A stretch of 64,000 bases of DNA from Ligustrum vulgare (lineage: Eukaryota > Streptophyta > Magnoliopsida > Lamiales > Oleaceae): positions 248,001 to 312,000 of the forward strand of contig CAUVWQ010000021.1 of assembly GCA_963555705.1 (NCBI GenBank), written 5' to 3'. Made by a program: the position numbers and the translations under genes. Below, in pieces: positions 9,901 to 25,100 of this stretch (within the stretch, counting starts at the first letter, position 1; the number at the start of each line of letters is the position of its first letter). Below the pieces are notes generated by a model. The model was not told the origin of the DNA, searched no databases, and was given only the letters and a program-made list of their open reading frames with translations.

Positions 9901-12900
9901 AAAAAAAACTACTAAAAATATTTAAAGGGGAAACATTTTTGTTATTTTTATTTTACCATCAAGCCTTTTTTGGAGTATCTTAACCTCGCATCATTTCAAT
10001 AATTTCATATTCACCGTAGTTTTAATTAATGCACATTATTTAATATTTTAATTCTTTTAATTTTTGTATTGCAATTAAAAATATTTTTCATACATATAGA
10101 AAATGAACTCTTTACTTTCTCACACAAAAAATCATTTAAATAAAATTCAAAACCCTTGTATAATATATGATTTCTGTAACGTCCTTCAATTAGTGAGAGA
10201 AAAAGAAAAAATGCGAACCTCTTTAATTAATTTTTTTCCATGAATATTAATTTTTTTTAAAAAAAATAACTACTAAAAAACTTTAAAGGGAAACATTTTT
10301 GATATTTTTATTTTACCATCAAGCCTTTTTTGGAGTATCTTACCCTCGAATCTTTTCAATAATTTCCTATTCACCGTAGTTTTAATTAATGCACTTTTTT
10401 TAATATTTTAATTCTTTTAATTTTTATATTGCAATTCAAAATATTTTTCATACATATAAAGTATGAACTCCTTACTTTCTCACACAAAAATCATTTAAAT
10501 AAAATTCACAACTCTTGTATAATATATGATTTCTGTAACGTCCTTCAATTAGTGAGAAAAAAAGAAAAAATTCGAACCTCTTTATTTAATTTTTTTACTT
10601 GAATATTAATTATTTTTTTTTTAAAAAAAAAAAACTACCAAAAAACTTTAAAGGAAATCATTTTTTTTATTATTATTTTACCATCAAGCCTTTTTTGGAG
10701 TATCTTACCCTCGCATCTTTTCAATAATTTCCTATTCACCGTAGTTTTAATTAATGCACTTTTTTTAAAATTTTAATTCTTTTAATTTTTATATTGCAAT
10801 TCAAAATATTTTTCATACATATAAAGTATGAACTCTTTCCTTTCTCACACAAAAAATCATTTAAATGAAATTCACAACTCTTGTATAATATATGATTTCT
10901 GTAACGTCCTTCAATTAGTGAGAGAAAAAGAAAAAATGCGAACCTCTTTAATTAATTTTTTTCCCTGAATATTAATTTTTTTTTAAAAAAAGAACTACTA
11001 AAAAACTTTAAAGGGAAACATTTTTGTTATTTTTATTTTACCATCAAGCCTTTTTTGGAGTATCTTAACCTCGCATCATTTCAATAATTTCATATTCACC
11101 GTAGTTTTAATTAATGCACATTTTTTAATATTTTAATTCTTTTTATTTTTGTATTGCAATTATAAATATTTTTCATACATATAAAGTATGAACTCTTTCC
11201 TTTCTCACACAAAAAAATCATTTAAATGAAATTCACAACTCTTGTATAATATATGATTTCTGTAACGTCCTTCAATTAGTGAGAGAAAAAGAAAAAATTC
11301 GAACCTCTTTATTTAATTTTTTTACTTGAATATTAATTATTTTTTTTAAAAAAAAAAAAAAACTACCAAAAAACTTTAAAGGGAAACATTTTTATTATTA
11401 TTATTTTACCATCAAGCCTTTTTTGGAGTATCTTACCCTCGCATCTTTTCAATAATTTCCTATTCACCGTAGTTTTAATTAATGCACATTTTTTAATATT
11501 TTAATTCTTTTAATTTTTATATTGCAATTATAAATATTTTTCATACATATAAAGTATGAACTCTTTCCTTTCTCACACAAAAAATCATTTAAATAAAATT
11601 CACAACTCTTGTATAATATATGATTTCTGTAACGTCCTTCAATTAGTGAGAGAAAAAGAAAACATGCGAACCTCTTTAATTAATTTTTTTCCATGAATAT
11701 TAATTTTTTTTTAAAAAAAAGAACTACTAAAAAACTTTAAAGGGAAACATTTTTGTTATTTTTATTTTACCATCAAGCCTTTTTTGGAGTATCTTAACCT
11801 CGCATCATTTCAATAATTTCCTATTCACCGTAGTTTTAATTAATGCACATTTTTTAATATTTTAATTATTTTAATTTTTGTATTGCAATTCAAAATATTT
11901 TTCCTACATATAAAGTATGAACTCTTTACTTTCTCACACAAAAATTCATTTAAATAAAATTCACAACTCTTGTATAATATATGATTTCTGTAACGTCCTT
12001 CAATTAGTGAGAGAAAAAGAAAAAATGCAAACTTATTTATTTAGTTTTTTTACATGAATATTAATTTTTTTTTTTTAAAAAAAAAAACTACTAAAAAGCT
12101 TTAAAGGGGAAACAATTTTTTATTATTATTTTACCATCAAGCCTTTTTTGGAGCATTTTACACTCGCATCTTTTTAATAATTTTCTGTTCACATAAGTTT
12201 TAATTAGTGCACATTTTTAAATATATTTGTTATTTTTATTGAAGAATTTCCAATAAAAATATTTTTCATACATATAAAGTATGAACTCTTTACTTTCTCA
12301 CACAAAAAATCATTTAAATAAAATTCAAAACCCTTGTATAATATATGATTTCTGTAACGTCCTTCAATTAGTGAGAGAAAAAGAAAAAATGCGAACCTCT
12401 TTAATTAATTTTTTTCCATGAATATTAATTTTTTTTTTAAAAAATAACTACTAAAAAACTTTAAAGGGAAACATTTTTGATATTTTTATTTTACCATCAA
12501 GCCTTTTTTGGAGTATCTTACCCTCGAATCTTTTCAATAATTTCCTATTCACCGTAGTTTTAATTAATGCACTTTTTTTAATATTTTAATTCTTTTAATT
12601 TTTATATTGCAATTCAAAATATTTTTCATACATATAAAGTATGAACTCCTTACTTTCTCACACAAAAATCATTTAAATAAAATTCACAACTCTTGTATAA
12701 TATATGATTTCTGTAACGTCCTTCAATTAGTGAGAAAAAAAGAAAAAATTCGAACCTCTTTATTTAATTTTTTTACTTGAATATTAATTATTTTTTTTTA
12801 AAAAAAAAAAAACTACCAAAAAACTTTAAAGGAAATCATTTTTTTTATTATTATTTTACCATCAAGCCTTTTTTGGAGTATCTTACCCTCGCATCTTTTC

Positions 12901-13076
12901 AATAATTTCCTATTCACCGTAGTTTTAATTAATGCACTTTTTTTAAAATTTTAATTCTTTTAATTTTTATATTGCAATTCAAAATATTTTTCATACATAT
13001 AAAGTATGAACTCTTTCCTTTCTCACACAAAAATCATTTAAATAAAATCACAACTCTTGTATAATATATGATTTCT
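6918..13076 (+). repeat. 9-mer HOR: g h i2 d e f g i j, then g h i2 d e f g h
   Basis: Register marks 6918, 7277, 7643, 8004, 8370, 8731, 9096, 9456, 9813, then 10176, 10535, 10901, 11262, 11629, 11990, 12354, 12713. The first unit is 3,258 bp. The second keeps eight monomers and ends in h, which leads to class a at 13077. The g at 9096 is atypical: it has CACATTTTTT and a CTCTTTCCTTT tail, so it is a g/i-tailed monomer that explains why i follows it instead of h. Confidence 0.86.
7643..8003 (+). repeat. Representative class i2 monomer (361 bp)
   Basis: This has the 5' part of class i (CCCTGAATATT, TTTCATATTC) but the tail AATTCTTTTTATTTTTG, TTATAAAT and the longer linker with an extra A. 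Copies: 7643, 10901, 26101, 29003, 32262. Each is followed by class d rather than j. The tail swap sets which monomer follows, as expected if i and i2 were separated by an in-register crossover. Confidence 0.84.
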
Positions 13077-16000
13077 GTAACGTCCTTCAATTAGTGAGAG
13101 AAAAAGAAAAAATTCGAACCTCTTTATTTAATTTTTTTACTCGAATATTAATTATTTTTTTTAAAAAAAAACTACTAAAAATCTTTAAAGGGGAAACCAT
13201 TTTTTATTATTATTTTACCATCAAGCCTTTTTTGGAGCATTTTACACTCGCATCTTTTTAATAATTTTCTGTTCACATAAGTTTTAATTAATGCACATTT
13301 TTAAATATATTTGTTATTTTTATTGAAGAATTTCCAATAAAAATATTTTTCATACATATAAAGTATGAACTCTTTACTTTCTCACACAAAAAATCATTTA
13401 AATAAAATTCAAAACCCTTGTATAATATAAGATTTCTGTAACGTCCTTCAATTAGTGAGAGAAAAAGAAAAAATGCGAACCTCTTTAATTAATTTTTTTT
13501 CATGAATATTAATTTTTTTTTAAAAAAATAACTACTAAAAAACTTTAAAGGGAAACATTTTTGTTATTTTTATTTTACCATCAAGCCTTTTTTGGAGTAT
13601 CTTAACCTCGCATCATTTCAATAATTTCCTATTCACCGTAGTTTTAATTAATGCACATTTTTTAATATTTTAATTATTTTAATTTTTGTATTGCAATTCA
13701 AAATATTTTTCCTACATATAAAGTATGAACTCTTTACTTTCTCACACAAAAATTCATTTAAATAAAATTCACAACTCTTGTATAATATATGATTTCTGTA
13801 ACGTCCTTCAATTAGTGAGAGAAAAAGAAAAAATGCAAACTTATTTATTTAGTTTTTTTACATGAATATTAATTTTTTTTTTAAAAAAAAAAAAAACTAC
13901 TAAAAAGCTTTAAAGGGGAAACAATTTTTTATTATTATTTTTCCATCAAGCCTTTTTTGGAGCATTTTACACTCGCATATTTTTAATAATTTTCTGTTCA
14001 CATAAGTTTTAATTAGTGCACATTTTTAAATATATTTGTTATTTTTATTGAAGAATTTCCAATAAAAATATTTTTCATACATATAAAGTATGAACTCTTT
14101 ACTTTCTCACACAAAAAATCATTTAAATAAAATTCAAAACCCTTGTATAATATAAGATTTCTGTAACGTCCTTCAATTAGTGAGAGAAAAAGAAAAAATG
14201 CGAACCTCTTTAATTAATTTTTTTTCATGAATATTAATTTTTTTTTAAAAAAATAACTACTAAAAAACTTTAAAGGGAAACATTTTTGTTATTTTTATTT
14301 TACCATCAAGCCTTTTTTGGAGTATCTTAACCTCGCATCATTTCAATAATTTCCTATTCACCGTAGTTTTAATTAATGCACATTTTTTAATATTTTAATT
14401 ATTTTAATTTTTGTATTGCAATTCAAAATATTTTTCCTACATATAAAGTATGAACTCTTTACTTTCTCACACAAAAATTCATTTAAATAAAATTCACAAC
14501 TCTTGTATAATATATGATTTCTGTAACGTCCTTCAATTAGTGAGAGAAAAAGAAAAAATGCAAACTTATTTATTTAGTTTTTTTACATGAATATTAATTT
14601 TTTTTTAAAAAAAAAAAAAAACTACTAAAAAGCTTTAAAGGGGAAACAATTTTTTATTATTATTTTACCATCAAGCCTTTTTTGGAGCATTTTACACTCG
14701 CATCTTTTTAATAATTTTCTGTTCACATAAGTTTTAATTAGTGCACATTTTTAAATATATTTGTTATTTTTATTGAAGAATTTCCAATAAAAATATTTTT
14801 CATACATATAAAGTATGAACTCTTTACTTTCTCACACAAAAAATCATTTAAATAAAATTCAAAACCCTTGTATAATATATGATTTCTGTAACGTCCTTCA
14901 ATTAGTGAGAGAAAAAGAAAAAATGCGAACCTCTTTAATTAATTTTTTTCCATGAATATTAATTTTTTTTTAAAAAAATAACTACTAAAAAACTTTAAAG
15001 GGAAACATTTTTGATATTTTTATTTTACCATCAAGCCTTTTTTGGAGTATCTTACCCTCGAATCTTTTCAATAATTTCCTATTCACCGTAGTTTTAATTA
15101 ATGCACTTTTTTTAATATTTTAATTCTTTTAATTTTTATATTGCAATTCAAAATATTTTTCATACATATAAAGTATGAACTCCTTACTTTCTCACACAAA
15201 AATCATTTAAATAAAATTCACAACTCTTGTATAATATATGATTTCTGTAACGTCCTTCAATTAGTGAGAAAAAAAGAAAAAATTCGAACCTCTTTATTTA
15301 ATTTTTTTACTTGAATATTAATTATTTTTTTAAAAAAAAAAAAAAACTACCAAAAAACTTTAAAGGAAAACATTTTTTTTATTATTATTTTACCATCAAG
15401 CCTTTTTTGGAGTATCTTACCCTCGCATCTTTTCAATAATTTCCTATTCACCGTAGTTTTAATTAATGCACTTTTTTTAAAATTTTAATTCTTTTAAGTT
15501 TTATATTGCAATTCAAAATATTTTTCATACATATAAAGTATGAACTCTTTCCTTTCTCACACAAAAAATCATTTAAATGAAATTCACAACTCTTGTATAA
15601 TATATGATTTCTGTAACGTCCTTCAATTAGTGAGAGAAAAAGAAAAAATGCGAACCTCTTTAATTAATTTTTTTCCCTGAATATTAATTTTTTTTTAAAA
15701 AAAGAACTACTAAAAAACTTTAAAGGGAAACATTTTTGTTATTTTTATTTTACCATCAAGCCTTTTTTGGAGTATCTTAACCTCGCATCATTTCAATAAT
15801 TTCATATTCACCGTAGTTTTAATTAATGCACATTTTTTAATATTTTAATTCTTTTAATTTTTATATTGCAATTCAAAATATTTTTCATACATATAAAGTA
15901 TGAACTCTTTCCTTTCTCACACAAAAATCATTTAAATAAATCACAACTCTTGTATAATATATGATTTCTGTAACGTCCTTCAATTAGTGAGAAAAAAAGA

Positions 16001-16332
16001 AAAAATTCGAACCTCTTTATTTAATTTTTTTACTTGAATATTGATTATTTTTTTTTTAAAAAAAACTACTAAAAATATTTAAAGGGGAAACATTTTTGTT
16101 ATTTTTATTTTACCATCAAGCCTTTTTTGGAGTATCTTAACCTCGCATCATTTCAATAATTTCATATTCACCGTAGTTTTAATTAATGCACATTATTTAA
16201 TATTTTAATTCTTTTAATTTTTGTATTGCAATTAAAAATATTTTTCATACATATAGAAAATGAACTCTTTACTTTCTCACACAAAAAATCATTTAAATAA
16301 AATTCAAAACCCTTGTATAATATATGATTTCT
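13077..16332 (+). repeat. Left block: a b f2 b f g h i j (3,256 bp)
   Basis: Register marks 13077, 13438, 13798, 14163, 14523, 14888, 15247, 15613, 15970. The nine marks have the same spacing, monomer by monomer, as those from 22120 to 25013 (361, 360, 365, 360, 365, 359, 366, 357, 363). This is a segmental duplicate at a distance of 9,043 bp. Confidence 0.87.
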
Positions 16333-19300
16333 GTAACGTCCTTCAATTAGTGAGAGAAAAAGAAAAAATGCGAACCTCTTTAATTAATTTTTTTCCATGA
16401 ATATTAATTTTTTTTTAAAAAAATAACTACTAAAAAACTTTAAAGGGAAACATTTTTGATATTTTTATTTTACCATCAAGCCTTTTTTGGAGTATCTTAC
16501 CCTCGAATCTTTTCAATAATTTCCTATTCACCGTAGTTTTAATTAATGCACTTTTTTTAATATTTTAATTCTTTTAATTTTTATATTGCAATTCAAAATA
16601 TTTTTCATACATATAAAGTATGAACTCCTTACTTTCTCACACAAAAATCATTTAAATAAAATTCACAACTCTTGTATAATATATGATTTCTGTAACGTCC
16701 TTCAATTAGTGAGAAAAAAAGAAAAAATTCGAACCTCTTTATTTAATTTTTTTACTTGAATATTAATTATTTTTTTTAAAAAAAAAAAAAACTACCAAAA
16801 AACTTTAAAGGAAAACATTTTTTTTATTATTATTTTACCATCAAGCCTTTTTTGGAGTATCTTACCCTCGCATCTTTTCAATAATTTCCTATTCACCGTA
16901 GTTTTAATTAATGCACTTTTTTAAAATTTTAATTCTTTTAAGTTTTATATTGCAATTCAAAATATTTTTCATACATATAAAGTATGAACTCTTTCCTTTC
17001 TCACACAAAAAATCATTTAAATGAAATTCACAACTCTTGTATAATATATGATTTCTGTAACGTCCTTCAATTAGTGAGAGAAAAAGAAAAAATGCGAACC
17101 TCTTTAATTAATTTTTTTCCCTGAATATTAATTTTTTTTTAAAAAAAGAACTACTAAAAAACTTTAAAGGGAAACATTTTTGTTATTTTTATTTTACCAT
17201 CAAGCCTTTTTTGGAGTATCTTAACCTCGCATCATTTCAATAATTTCATATTCACCGTAGTTTTAATTAATGCACATTTTTTAATATTTTAATTCTTTTA
17301 ATTTTTATATTGCAATTCAAAATATTTTTCATACATATAAAGTATGAACTCTTTCCTTTCTCACACAAAAATCATTTAAATAAATCACAACTCTTGTATA
17401 ATATATGATTTCTGTAACGTCCTTCAATTAGTGAGAAAAAAAGAAAAAATTCGAACCTCTTTATTTAATTTTTTTACTTGAATATTGATTATTTTTTTTT
17501 TAAAAAAAACTACTAAAAATATTTAAAGGGGAAACATTTTTGTTATTTTTATTTTACCATCAAGCCTTTTTTGGAGTATCTTAACCTCGCATCATTTCAA
17601 TAATTTCATATTCACCGTAGTTTTAATTAATGCACATTATTTAATATTTTAATTCTTTTAATTTTTGTATTGCAATTAAAAATATTTTTCATACATATAG
17701 AAAATGAACTCTTTACTTTCTCACACAAAAAATCATTTAAATAAAATTCAAAACCCTTGTATAATATATGATTTCTGTAACGTCCTTCAATTAGTGAGAG
17801 AAAAAGAAAAAATGCGAACCTCTTTAATTAATTTTTTTCCATGAATATTAATTTTTTTTAAAAAAAATAACTACTAAAAAACTTTAAAGGGAAACATTTT
17901 TGATATTTTTATTTTACCATCAAGCCTTTTTTGGAGTATCTTACCCTCGAATCTTTTCAATAATTTCCTATTCACCGTAGTTTTAATTAATGCACTTTTT
18001 TTAATATTTTAATTCTTTTAATTTTTATATTGCAATTCAAAATATTTTTCATACATATAAAGTATGAACTCTTTACTTTCTCACACAAAAATTCATTTAA
18101 ATAAAATTCACAACTCTTGTATAATATATGATTTCTGTAACGTCCTTCAATTAGTGAGAGAAAAAGAAAAAATGCAAACTTATTTATTTAGTTTTTTTAC
18201 ATGAATATTAATTTTTTTTTAAAAAAAAAAAAAAACTACTAAAAAGCTTTAAAGGGGAAACAATTTTTTATTATTATTTTACCATCAAGCCTTTTTTGGA
18301 GCATTTTACACTCGCATCTTTTTAATAATTTTCTGTTCACATAAGTTTTAATTAGTGCACATTTTTAAATATATTTGTTATTTTTATTGAAGAATTTCCA
18401 ATAAAAATATTTTTCATACATATAAAGTATGAACTCTTTACTTTCTCACACAAAAAATCATTTAAATAAAATTCAAAACCCTTGTATAATATATGATTTC
18501 TGTAACGTCCTTCAATTAGTGAGAGAAAAAGAAAAAATGCGAACCTCTTTAATTAATTTTTTTCCATGAATATTAATTTTTTTTTAAAAAAATAACTACT
18601 AAAAAACTTTAAAGGGAAACATTTTTGATATTTTTATTTTACCATCAAGCCTTTTTTGGAGTATCTTACCCTCGAATCTTTTCAATAATTTCCTATTCAC
18701 CGTAGTTTTAATTAATGCACTTTTTTTAATATTTTAATTCTTTTAATTTTTATATTGCAATTCAAAATATTTTTCATACATATAAAGTATGAACTCCTTA
18801 CTTTCTCACACAAAAATCATTTAAATAAAATTCACAACTCTTGTATAATATATGATTTCTGTAACGTCCTTCAATTAGTGAGAAAAAAAGAAAAAATTCG
18901 AACCTCTTTATTTAATTTTTTTACTTGAATATTAATTATTTTTTTAAAAAAAAAAAAAAACTACCAAAAAACTTTAAAGGAAAACATTTTTTTTATTATT
19001 ATTTTACCATCAAGCCTTTTTTGGAGTATCTTACCCTCGCATCTTTTCAATAATTTCCTATTCACCGTAGTTTTAATTAATGCACTTTTTTTAAAATTTT
19101 AATTCTTTTAAGTTTTATATTGCAATTCAAAATATTTTTCATACATATAAAGTATGAACTCTTTCCTTTCTCACACAAAAAATCATTTAAATGAAATTCA
19201 CAACTCTTGTATAATATATGATTTCTGTAACGTCCTTCAATTAGTGAGAGAAAAAGAAAAAATGCGAACCTCTTTAATTAATTTTTTTCCCTGAATATTA

Positions 19301-22119
19301 ATTTTTTTTTAAAAAAAGAACTACTAAAAAACTTTAAAGGGAAACATTTTTGTTATTTTTATTTTACCATCAAGCCTTTTTTGGAGTATCTTAACCTCGC
19401 ATCATTTCAATAATTTCATATTCACCGTAGTTTTAATTAATGCACATTTTTTAATATTTTAATTCTTTTAATTTTTATATTGCAATTCAAAATATTTTTC
19501 ATACATATAAAGTATGAACTCTTTCCTTTCTCACACAAAAATCATTTAAATAAATCACAACTCTTGTATAATATATGATTTCTGTAACGTCCTTCAATTA
19601 GTGAGAAAAAAAGAAAAAATTCGAACCTCTTTATTTAATTTTTTTACTTGAATATTGATTATTTTTTTTTTAAAAAAAACTACTAAAAATATTTAAAGGG
19701 GAAACATTTTTGTTATTTTTATTTTACCATCAAGCCTTTTTTGGAGTATCTTAACCTCGCATCATTTCAATAATTTCATATTCACCGTAGTTTTAATTAA
19801 TGCACATTATTTAATATTTTAATTCTTTTAATTTTTGTATTGCAATTAAAAATATTTTTCATACATATAGAAAATGAACTCTTTACTTTCTCACACAAAA
19901 AATCATTTAAATAAAATTCAAAACCCTTGTATAATATATGATTTCTGTAACGTCCTTCAATTAGTGAGAGAAAAAGAAAAAATGCGAACCTCTTTAATTA
20001 ATTTTTTTCCATGAATATTAATTTTTTTTAAAAAAAATAACTACTAAAAAACTTTAAAGGGAAACATTTTTGATATTTTTATTTTACCATCAAGCCTTTT
20101 TTGGAGTATCTTACCCTCGAATCTTTTCAATAATTTCCTATTCACCGTAGTTTTAATTAATGCACTTTTTTTAATATTTTAATTCTTTTAATTTTTATAT
20201 TGCAATTCAAAATATTTTTCATACATATAAAGTATGAACTCTTTACTTTCTCACACAAAAATTCATTTAAATAAAATTCACAACTCTTGTATAATATATG
20301 ATTTCTGTAACGTCCTTCAATTAGTGAGAGAAAAAGAAAAAATGCAAACTTATTTATTTAGTTTTTTTACATGAATATTAATTTTTTTTTTAAAAAAAAA
20401 AAAAACTACTAAAAAGCTTTAAAGGGGAAACAATTTTTTATTATTATTTTTCCATCAAGCCTTTTTTGGAGCATTTTACACTCGCATATTTTTAATAATT
20501 TTCTGTTCACATAAGTTTTAATTAGTGCACATTTTTAAATATATTTGTTATTTTTATTGAAGAATTTCCAATAAAAATATTTTTCATACATATAAAGTAT
20601 GAACTCTTTACTTTCTCACACAAAAAATCATTTAAATAAAATTCAAAACCCTTGTATAATATAAGATTTCTGTAACGTCCTTCAATTAGTGAGAGAAAAA
20701 GAAAAAATGCGAACCTCTTTAATTAATTTTTTTTCATGAATATTAATTTTTTTTTAAAAAAATAACTACTAAAAAACTTTAAAGGGAAACATTTTTGTTA
20801 TTTTTATTTTACCATCAAGCCTTTTTTGGAGTATCTTAACCTCGCATCATTTCAATAATTTCCTATTCACCGTAGTTTTAATTAATGCACATTTTTTAAT
20901 ATTTTAATTATTTTAATTTTTGTATTGCAATTCAAAATATTTTTCCTACATATAAAGTATGAACTCTTTACTTTCTCACACAAAAATTCATTTAAATAAA
21001 ATTCACAACTCTTGTATAATATATGATTTCTGTAACGTCCTTCAATTAGTGAGAGAAAAAGAAAAAATGCAAACTTATTTATTTAGTTTTTTTACATGAA
21101 TATTAATTTTTTTTTAAAAAAAAAAAAAAACTACTAAAAAGCTTTAAAGGGGAAACAATTTTTTATTATTATTTTACCATCAAGCCTTTTTTGGAGCATT
21201 TTACACTCGCATCTTTTTAATAATTTTCTGTTCACATAAGTTTTAATTAGTGCACATTTTTAAATATATTTGTTATTTTTATTGAAGAATTTCCAATAAA
21301 AATATTTTTCATACATATAAAGTATGAACTCTTTACTTTCTCACACAAAAAATCATTTAAATAAAATTCAAAACCCTTGTATAATATATGATTTCTGTAA
21401 CGTCCTTCAATTAGTGAGAGAAAAAGAAAAAATGCGAACCTCTTTAATTAATTTTTTTCCATGAATATTAATTTTTTTTTTAAAAAATAACTACTAAAAA
21501 ACTTTAAAGGGAAACATTTTTGATATTTTTATTTTACCATCAAGCCTTTTTTGGAGTATCTTACCCTCGAATCTTTTCAATAATTTCCTATTCACCGTAG
21601 TTTTAATTAATGCACTTTTTTTAATATTTTAATTCTTTTAATTTTTATATTGCAATTCAAAATATTTTTCATACATATAAAGTATGAACTCCTTACTTTC
21701 TCACACAAAAATCATTTAAATAAAATTCACAACTCTTGTATAATATATGATTTCTGTAACGTCCTTCAATTAGTGAGAAAAAAAGAAAAAATTCGAACCT
21801 CTTTATTTAATTTTTTTACTTGAATATTAATTATTTTTTTTTAAAAAAAAAAAAACTACCAAAAAACTTTAAAGGAAATCATTTTTTTTATTATTATTTT
21901 ACCATCAAGCCTTTTTTGGAGTATCTTACCCTCGCATCTTTTCAATAATTTCCTATTCACCGTAGTTTTAATTAATGCACTTTTTTTAAAATTTTAATTC
22001 TTTTAATTTTTATATTGCAATTCAAAATATTTTTCATACATATAAAGTATGAACTCTTTCCTTTCTCACACAAAAATCATTTAAATAAAATCACAACTCT
22101 TGTATAATATATGATTTCT
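16333..22119 (+). repeat. 4-mer and 6-mer run: g h i j, g f, g h i j, g f2, b f g h
   Basis: Register marks 16333, 16692, 17057, 17414, 17777, 18137, 18502, 18861, 19227, 19584, 19947, 20307, 20672, 21032, 21397, 21756. With 14888-16332 this gives three g h i j units of about 1,445 bp. The order g h i j g f(2) repeats at 16333 and 18502 (2,169 bp), a 6-mer. The g monomers at 17777 and 19947 have a b/e-type tail, which is why S-type monomers follow them. Confidence 0.84.
17777..18136 (+). repeat. Chimeric monomer g with b/e tail
   Basis: The monomer is class g through TTCAAAATATTTTTCATAC, then has CTCTTTAC and CACAAAAATTCATTT, the tail of classes b and e, instead of the CTCCTTAC tail of g. 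The switch lies between about 18051 and 18073. A class f monomer follows, as it does after b or e. A matching chimera is marked 19947 and is followed by f2. Confidence 0.78.
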
Positions 22120-25100
22120 GTAACGTCCTTCAATTAGTGAGAGAAAAAGAAAAAATTCGAACCTCTTTATTTAATTTTTTTACTCGAATATTAATTATTT
22201 TTTTTAAAAAAAAACTACTAAAAATCTTTAAAGGGGAAACCATTTTTTATTATTATTTTACCATCAAGCCTTTTTTGGAGCATTTTACACTCGCATCTTT
22301 TTAATAATTTTCTGTTCACATAAGTTTTAATTAATGCACATTTTTAAATATATTTGTTATTTTTATTGAAGAATTTCCAATAAAAATATTTTTCATACAT
22401 ATAAAGTATGAACTCTTTACTTTCTCACACAAAAAATCATTTAAATAAAATTCAAAACCCTTGTATAATATAAGATTTCTGTAACGTCCTTCAATTAGTG
22501 AGAGAAAAAGAAAAAATGCGAACCTCTTTAATTAATTTTTTTTCATGAATATTAATTTTTTTTTAAAAAAATAACTACTAAAAAACTTTAAAGGGAAACA
22601 TTTTTGTTATTTTTATTTTACCATCAAGCCTTTTTTGGAGTATCTTAACCTCGCATCATTTCAATAATTTCCTATTCACCGTAGTTTTAATTAATGCACA
22701 TTTTTTAATATTTTAATTATTTTAATTTTTGTATTGCAATTCAAAATATTTTTCCTACATATAAAGTATGAACTCTTTACTTTCTCACACAAAAATTCAT
22801 TTAAATAAAATTCACAACTCTTGTATAATATATGATTTCTGTAACGTCCTTCAATTAGTGAGAGAAAAAGAAAAAATGCAAACTTATTTATTTAGTTTTT
22901 TTACATGAATATTAATTTTTTTTTTAAAAAAAAAAAAAACTACTAAAAAGCTTTAAAGGGGAAACAATTTTTTATTATTATTTTTCCATCAAGCCTTTTT
23001 TGGAGCATTTTACACTCGCATATTTTTAATAATTTTCTGTTCACATAAGTTTTAATTAGTGCACATTTTTAAATATATTTGTTATTTTTATTGAAGAATT
23101 TCCAATAAAAATATTTTTCATACATATAAAGTATGAACTCTTTACTTTCTCACACAAAAAATCATTTAAATAAAATTCAAAACCCTTGTATAATATAAGA
23201 TTTCTGTAACGTCCTTCAATTAGTGAGAGAAAAAGAAAAAATGCGAACCTCTTTAATTAATTTTTTTTCATGAATATTAATTTTTTTTTAAAAAAATAAC
23301 TACTAAAAAACTTTAAAGGGAAACATTTTTGTTATTTTTATTTTACCATCAAGCCTTTTTTGGAGTATCTTAACCTCGCATCATTTCAATAATTTCCTAT
23401 TCACCGTAGTTTTAATTAATGCACATTTTTTAATATTTTAATTATTTTAATTTTTGTATTGCAATTCAAAATATTTTTCCTACATATAAAGTATGAACTC
23501 TTTACTTTCTCACACAAAAATTCATTTAAATAAAATTCACAACTCTTGTATAATATATGATTTCTGTAACGTCCTTCAATTAGTGAGAGAAAAAGAAAAA
23601 ATGCAAACTTATTTATTTAGTTTTTTTACATGAATATTAATTTTTTTTTAAAAAAAAAAAAAAACTACTAAAAAGCTTTAAAGGGGAAACAATTTTTTAT
23701 TATTATTTTACCATCAAGCCTTTTTTGGAGCATTTTACACTCGCATCTTTTTAATAATTTTCTGTTCACATAAGTTTTAATTAGTGCACATTTTTAAATA
23801 TATTTGTTATTTTTATTGAAGAATTTCCAATAAAAATATTTTTCATACATATAAAGTATGAACTCTTTACTTTCTCACACAAAAAATCATTTAAATAAAA
23901 TTCAAAACCCTTGTATAATATATGATTTCTGTAACGTCCTTCAATTAGTGAGAGAAAAAGAAAAAATGCGAACCTCTTTAATTAATTTTTTTCCATGAAT
24001 ATTAATTTTTTTTTTAAAGAATAACTACTAAAAAACTTTAAAGGGAAACATTTTTGATATTTTTATTTTACCATCAAGCCTTTTTTGGAGTATCTTACCC
24101 TCGAATCTTTTCAATAATTTCCTATTCACCGTAGTTTTAATTAATGCACTTTTTTTAATATTTTAATTCTTTTAATTTTTATATTGCAATTCAAAATATT
24201 TTTCATACATATAAAGTATGAACTCCTTACTTTCTCACACAAAAATCATTTAAATAAAATTCACAACTCTTGTATAATATATGATTTCTGTAACGTCCTT
24301 CAATTAGTGAGAAAAAAAGAAAAAATTCGAACCTCTTTATTTAATTTTTTTACTTGAATATTAATTATTTTTTTAAAAAAAAAAAAAAACTACCAAAAAA
24401 CTTTAAAGGAAAACATTTTTTTTATTATTATTTTACCATCAAGCCTTTTTTGGAGTATCTTACCCTCGCATCTTTTCAATAATTTCCTATTCACCGTAGT
24501 TTTAATTAATGCACTTTTTTTAAAATTTTAATTCTTTTAAGTTTTATATTGCAATTCAAAATATTTTTCATACATATAAAGTATGAACTCTTTCCTTTCT
24601 CACACAAAAAATCATTTAAATGAAATTCACAACTCTTGTATAATATATGATTTCTGTAACGTCCTTCAATTAGTGAGAGAAAAAGAAAAAATGCGAACCT
24701 CTTTAATTAATTTTTTTCCCTGAATATTAATTTTTTTTTAAAAAAAGAACTACTAAAAAACTTTAAAGGGAAACATTTTTGTTATTTTTATTTTACCATC
24801 AAGCCTTTTTTGGAGTATCTTAACCTCGCATCATTTCAATAATTTCATATTCACCGTAGTTTTAATTAATGCACATTTTTTAATATTTTAATTCTTTTAA
24901 TTTTTATATTGCAATTCAAAATATTTTTCATACATATAAAGTATGAACTCTTTCCTTTCTCACACAAAAATCATTTAAATAAATCACAACTCTTGTATAA
25001 TATATGATTTCTGTAACGTCCTTCAATTAGTGAGAAAAAAAGAAAAAATTCGAACCTCTTTATTTAATTTTTTTACTTGAATATTGATTATTTTTTTTTT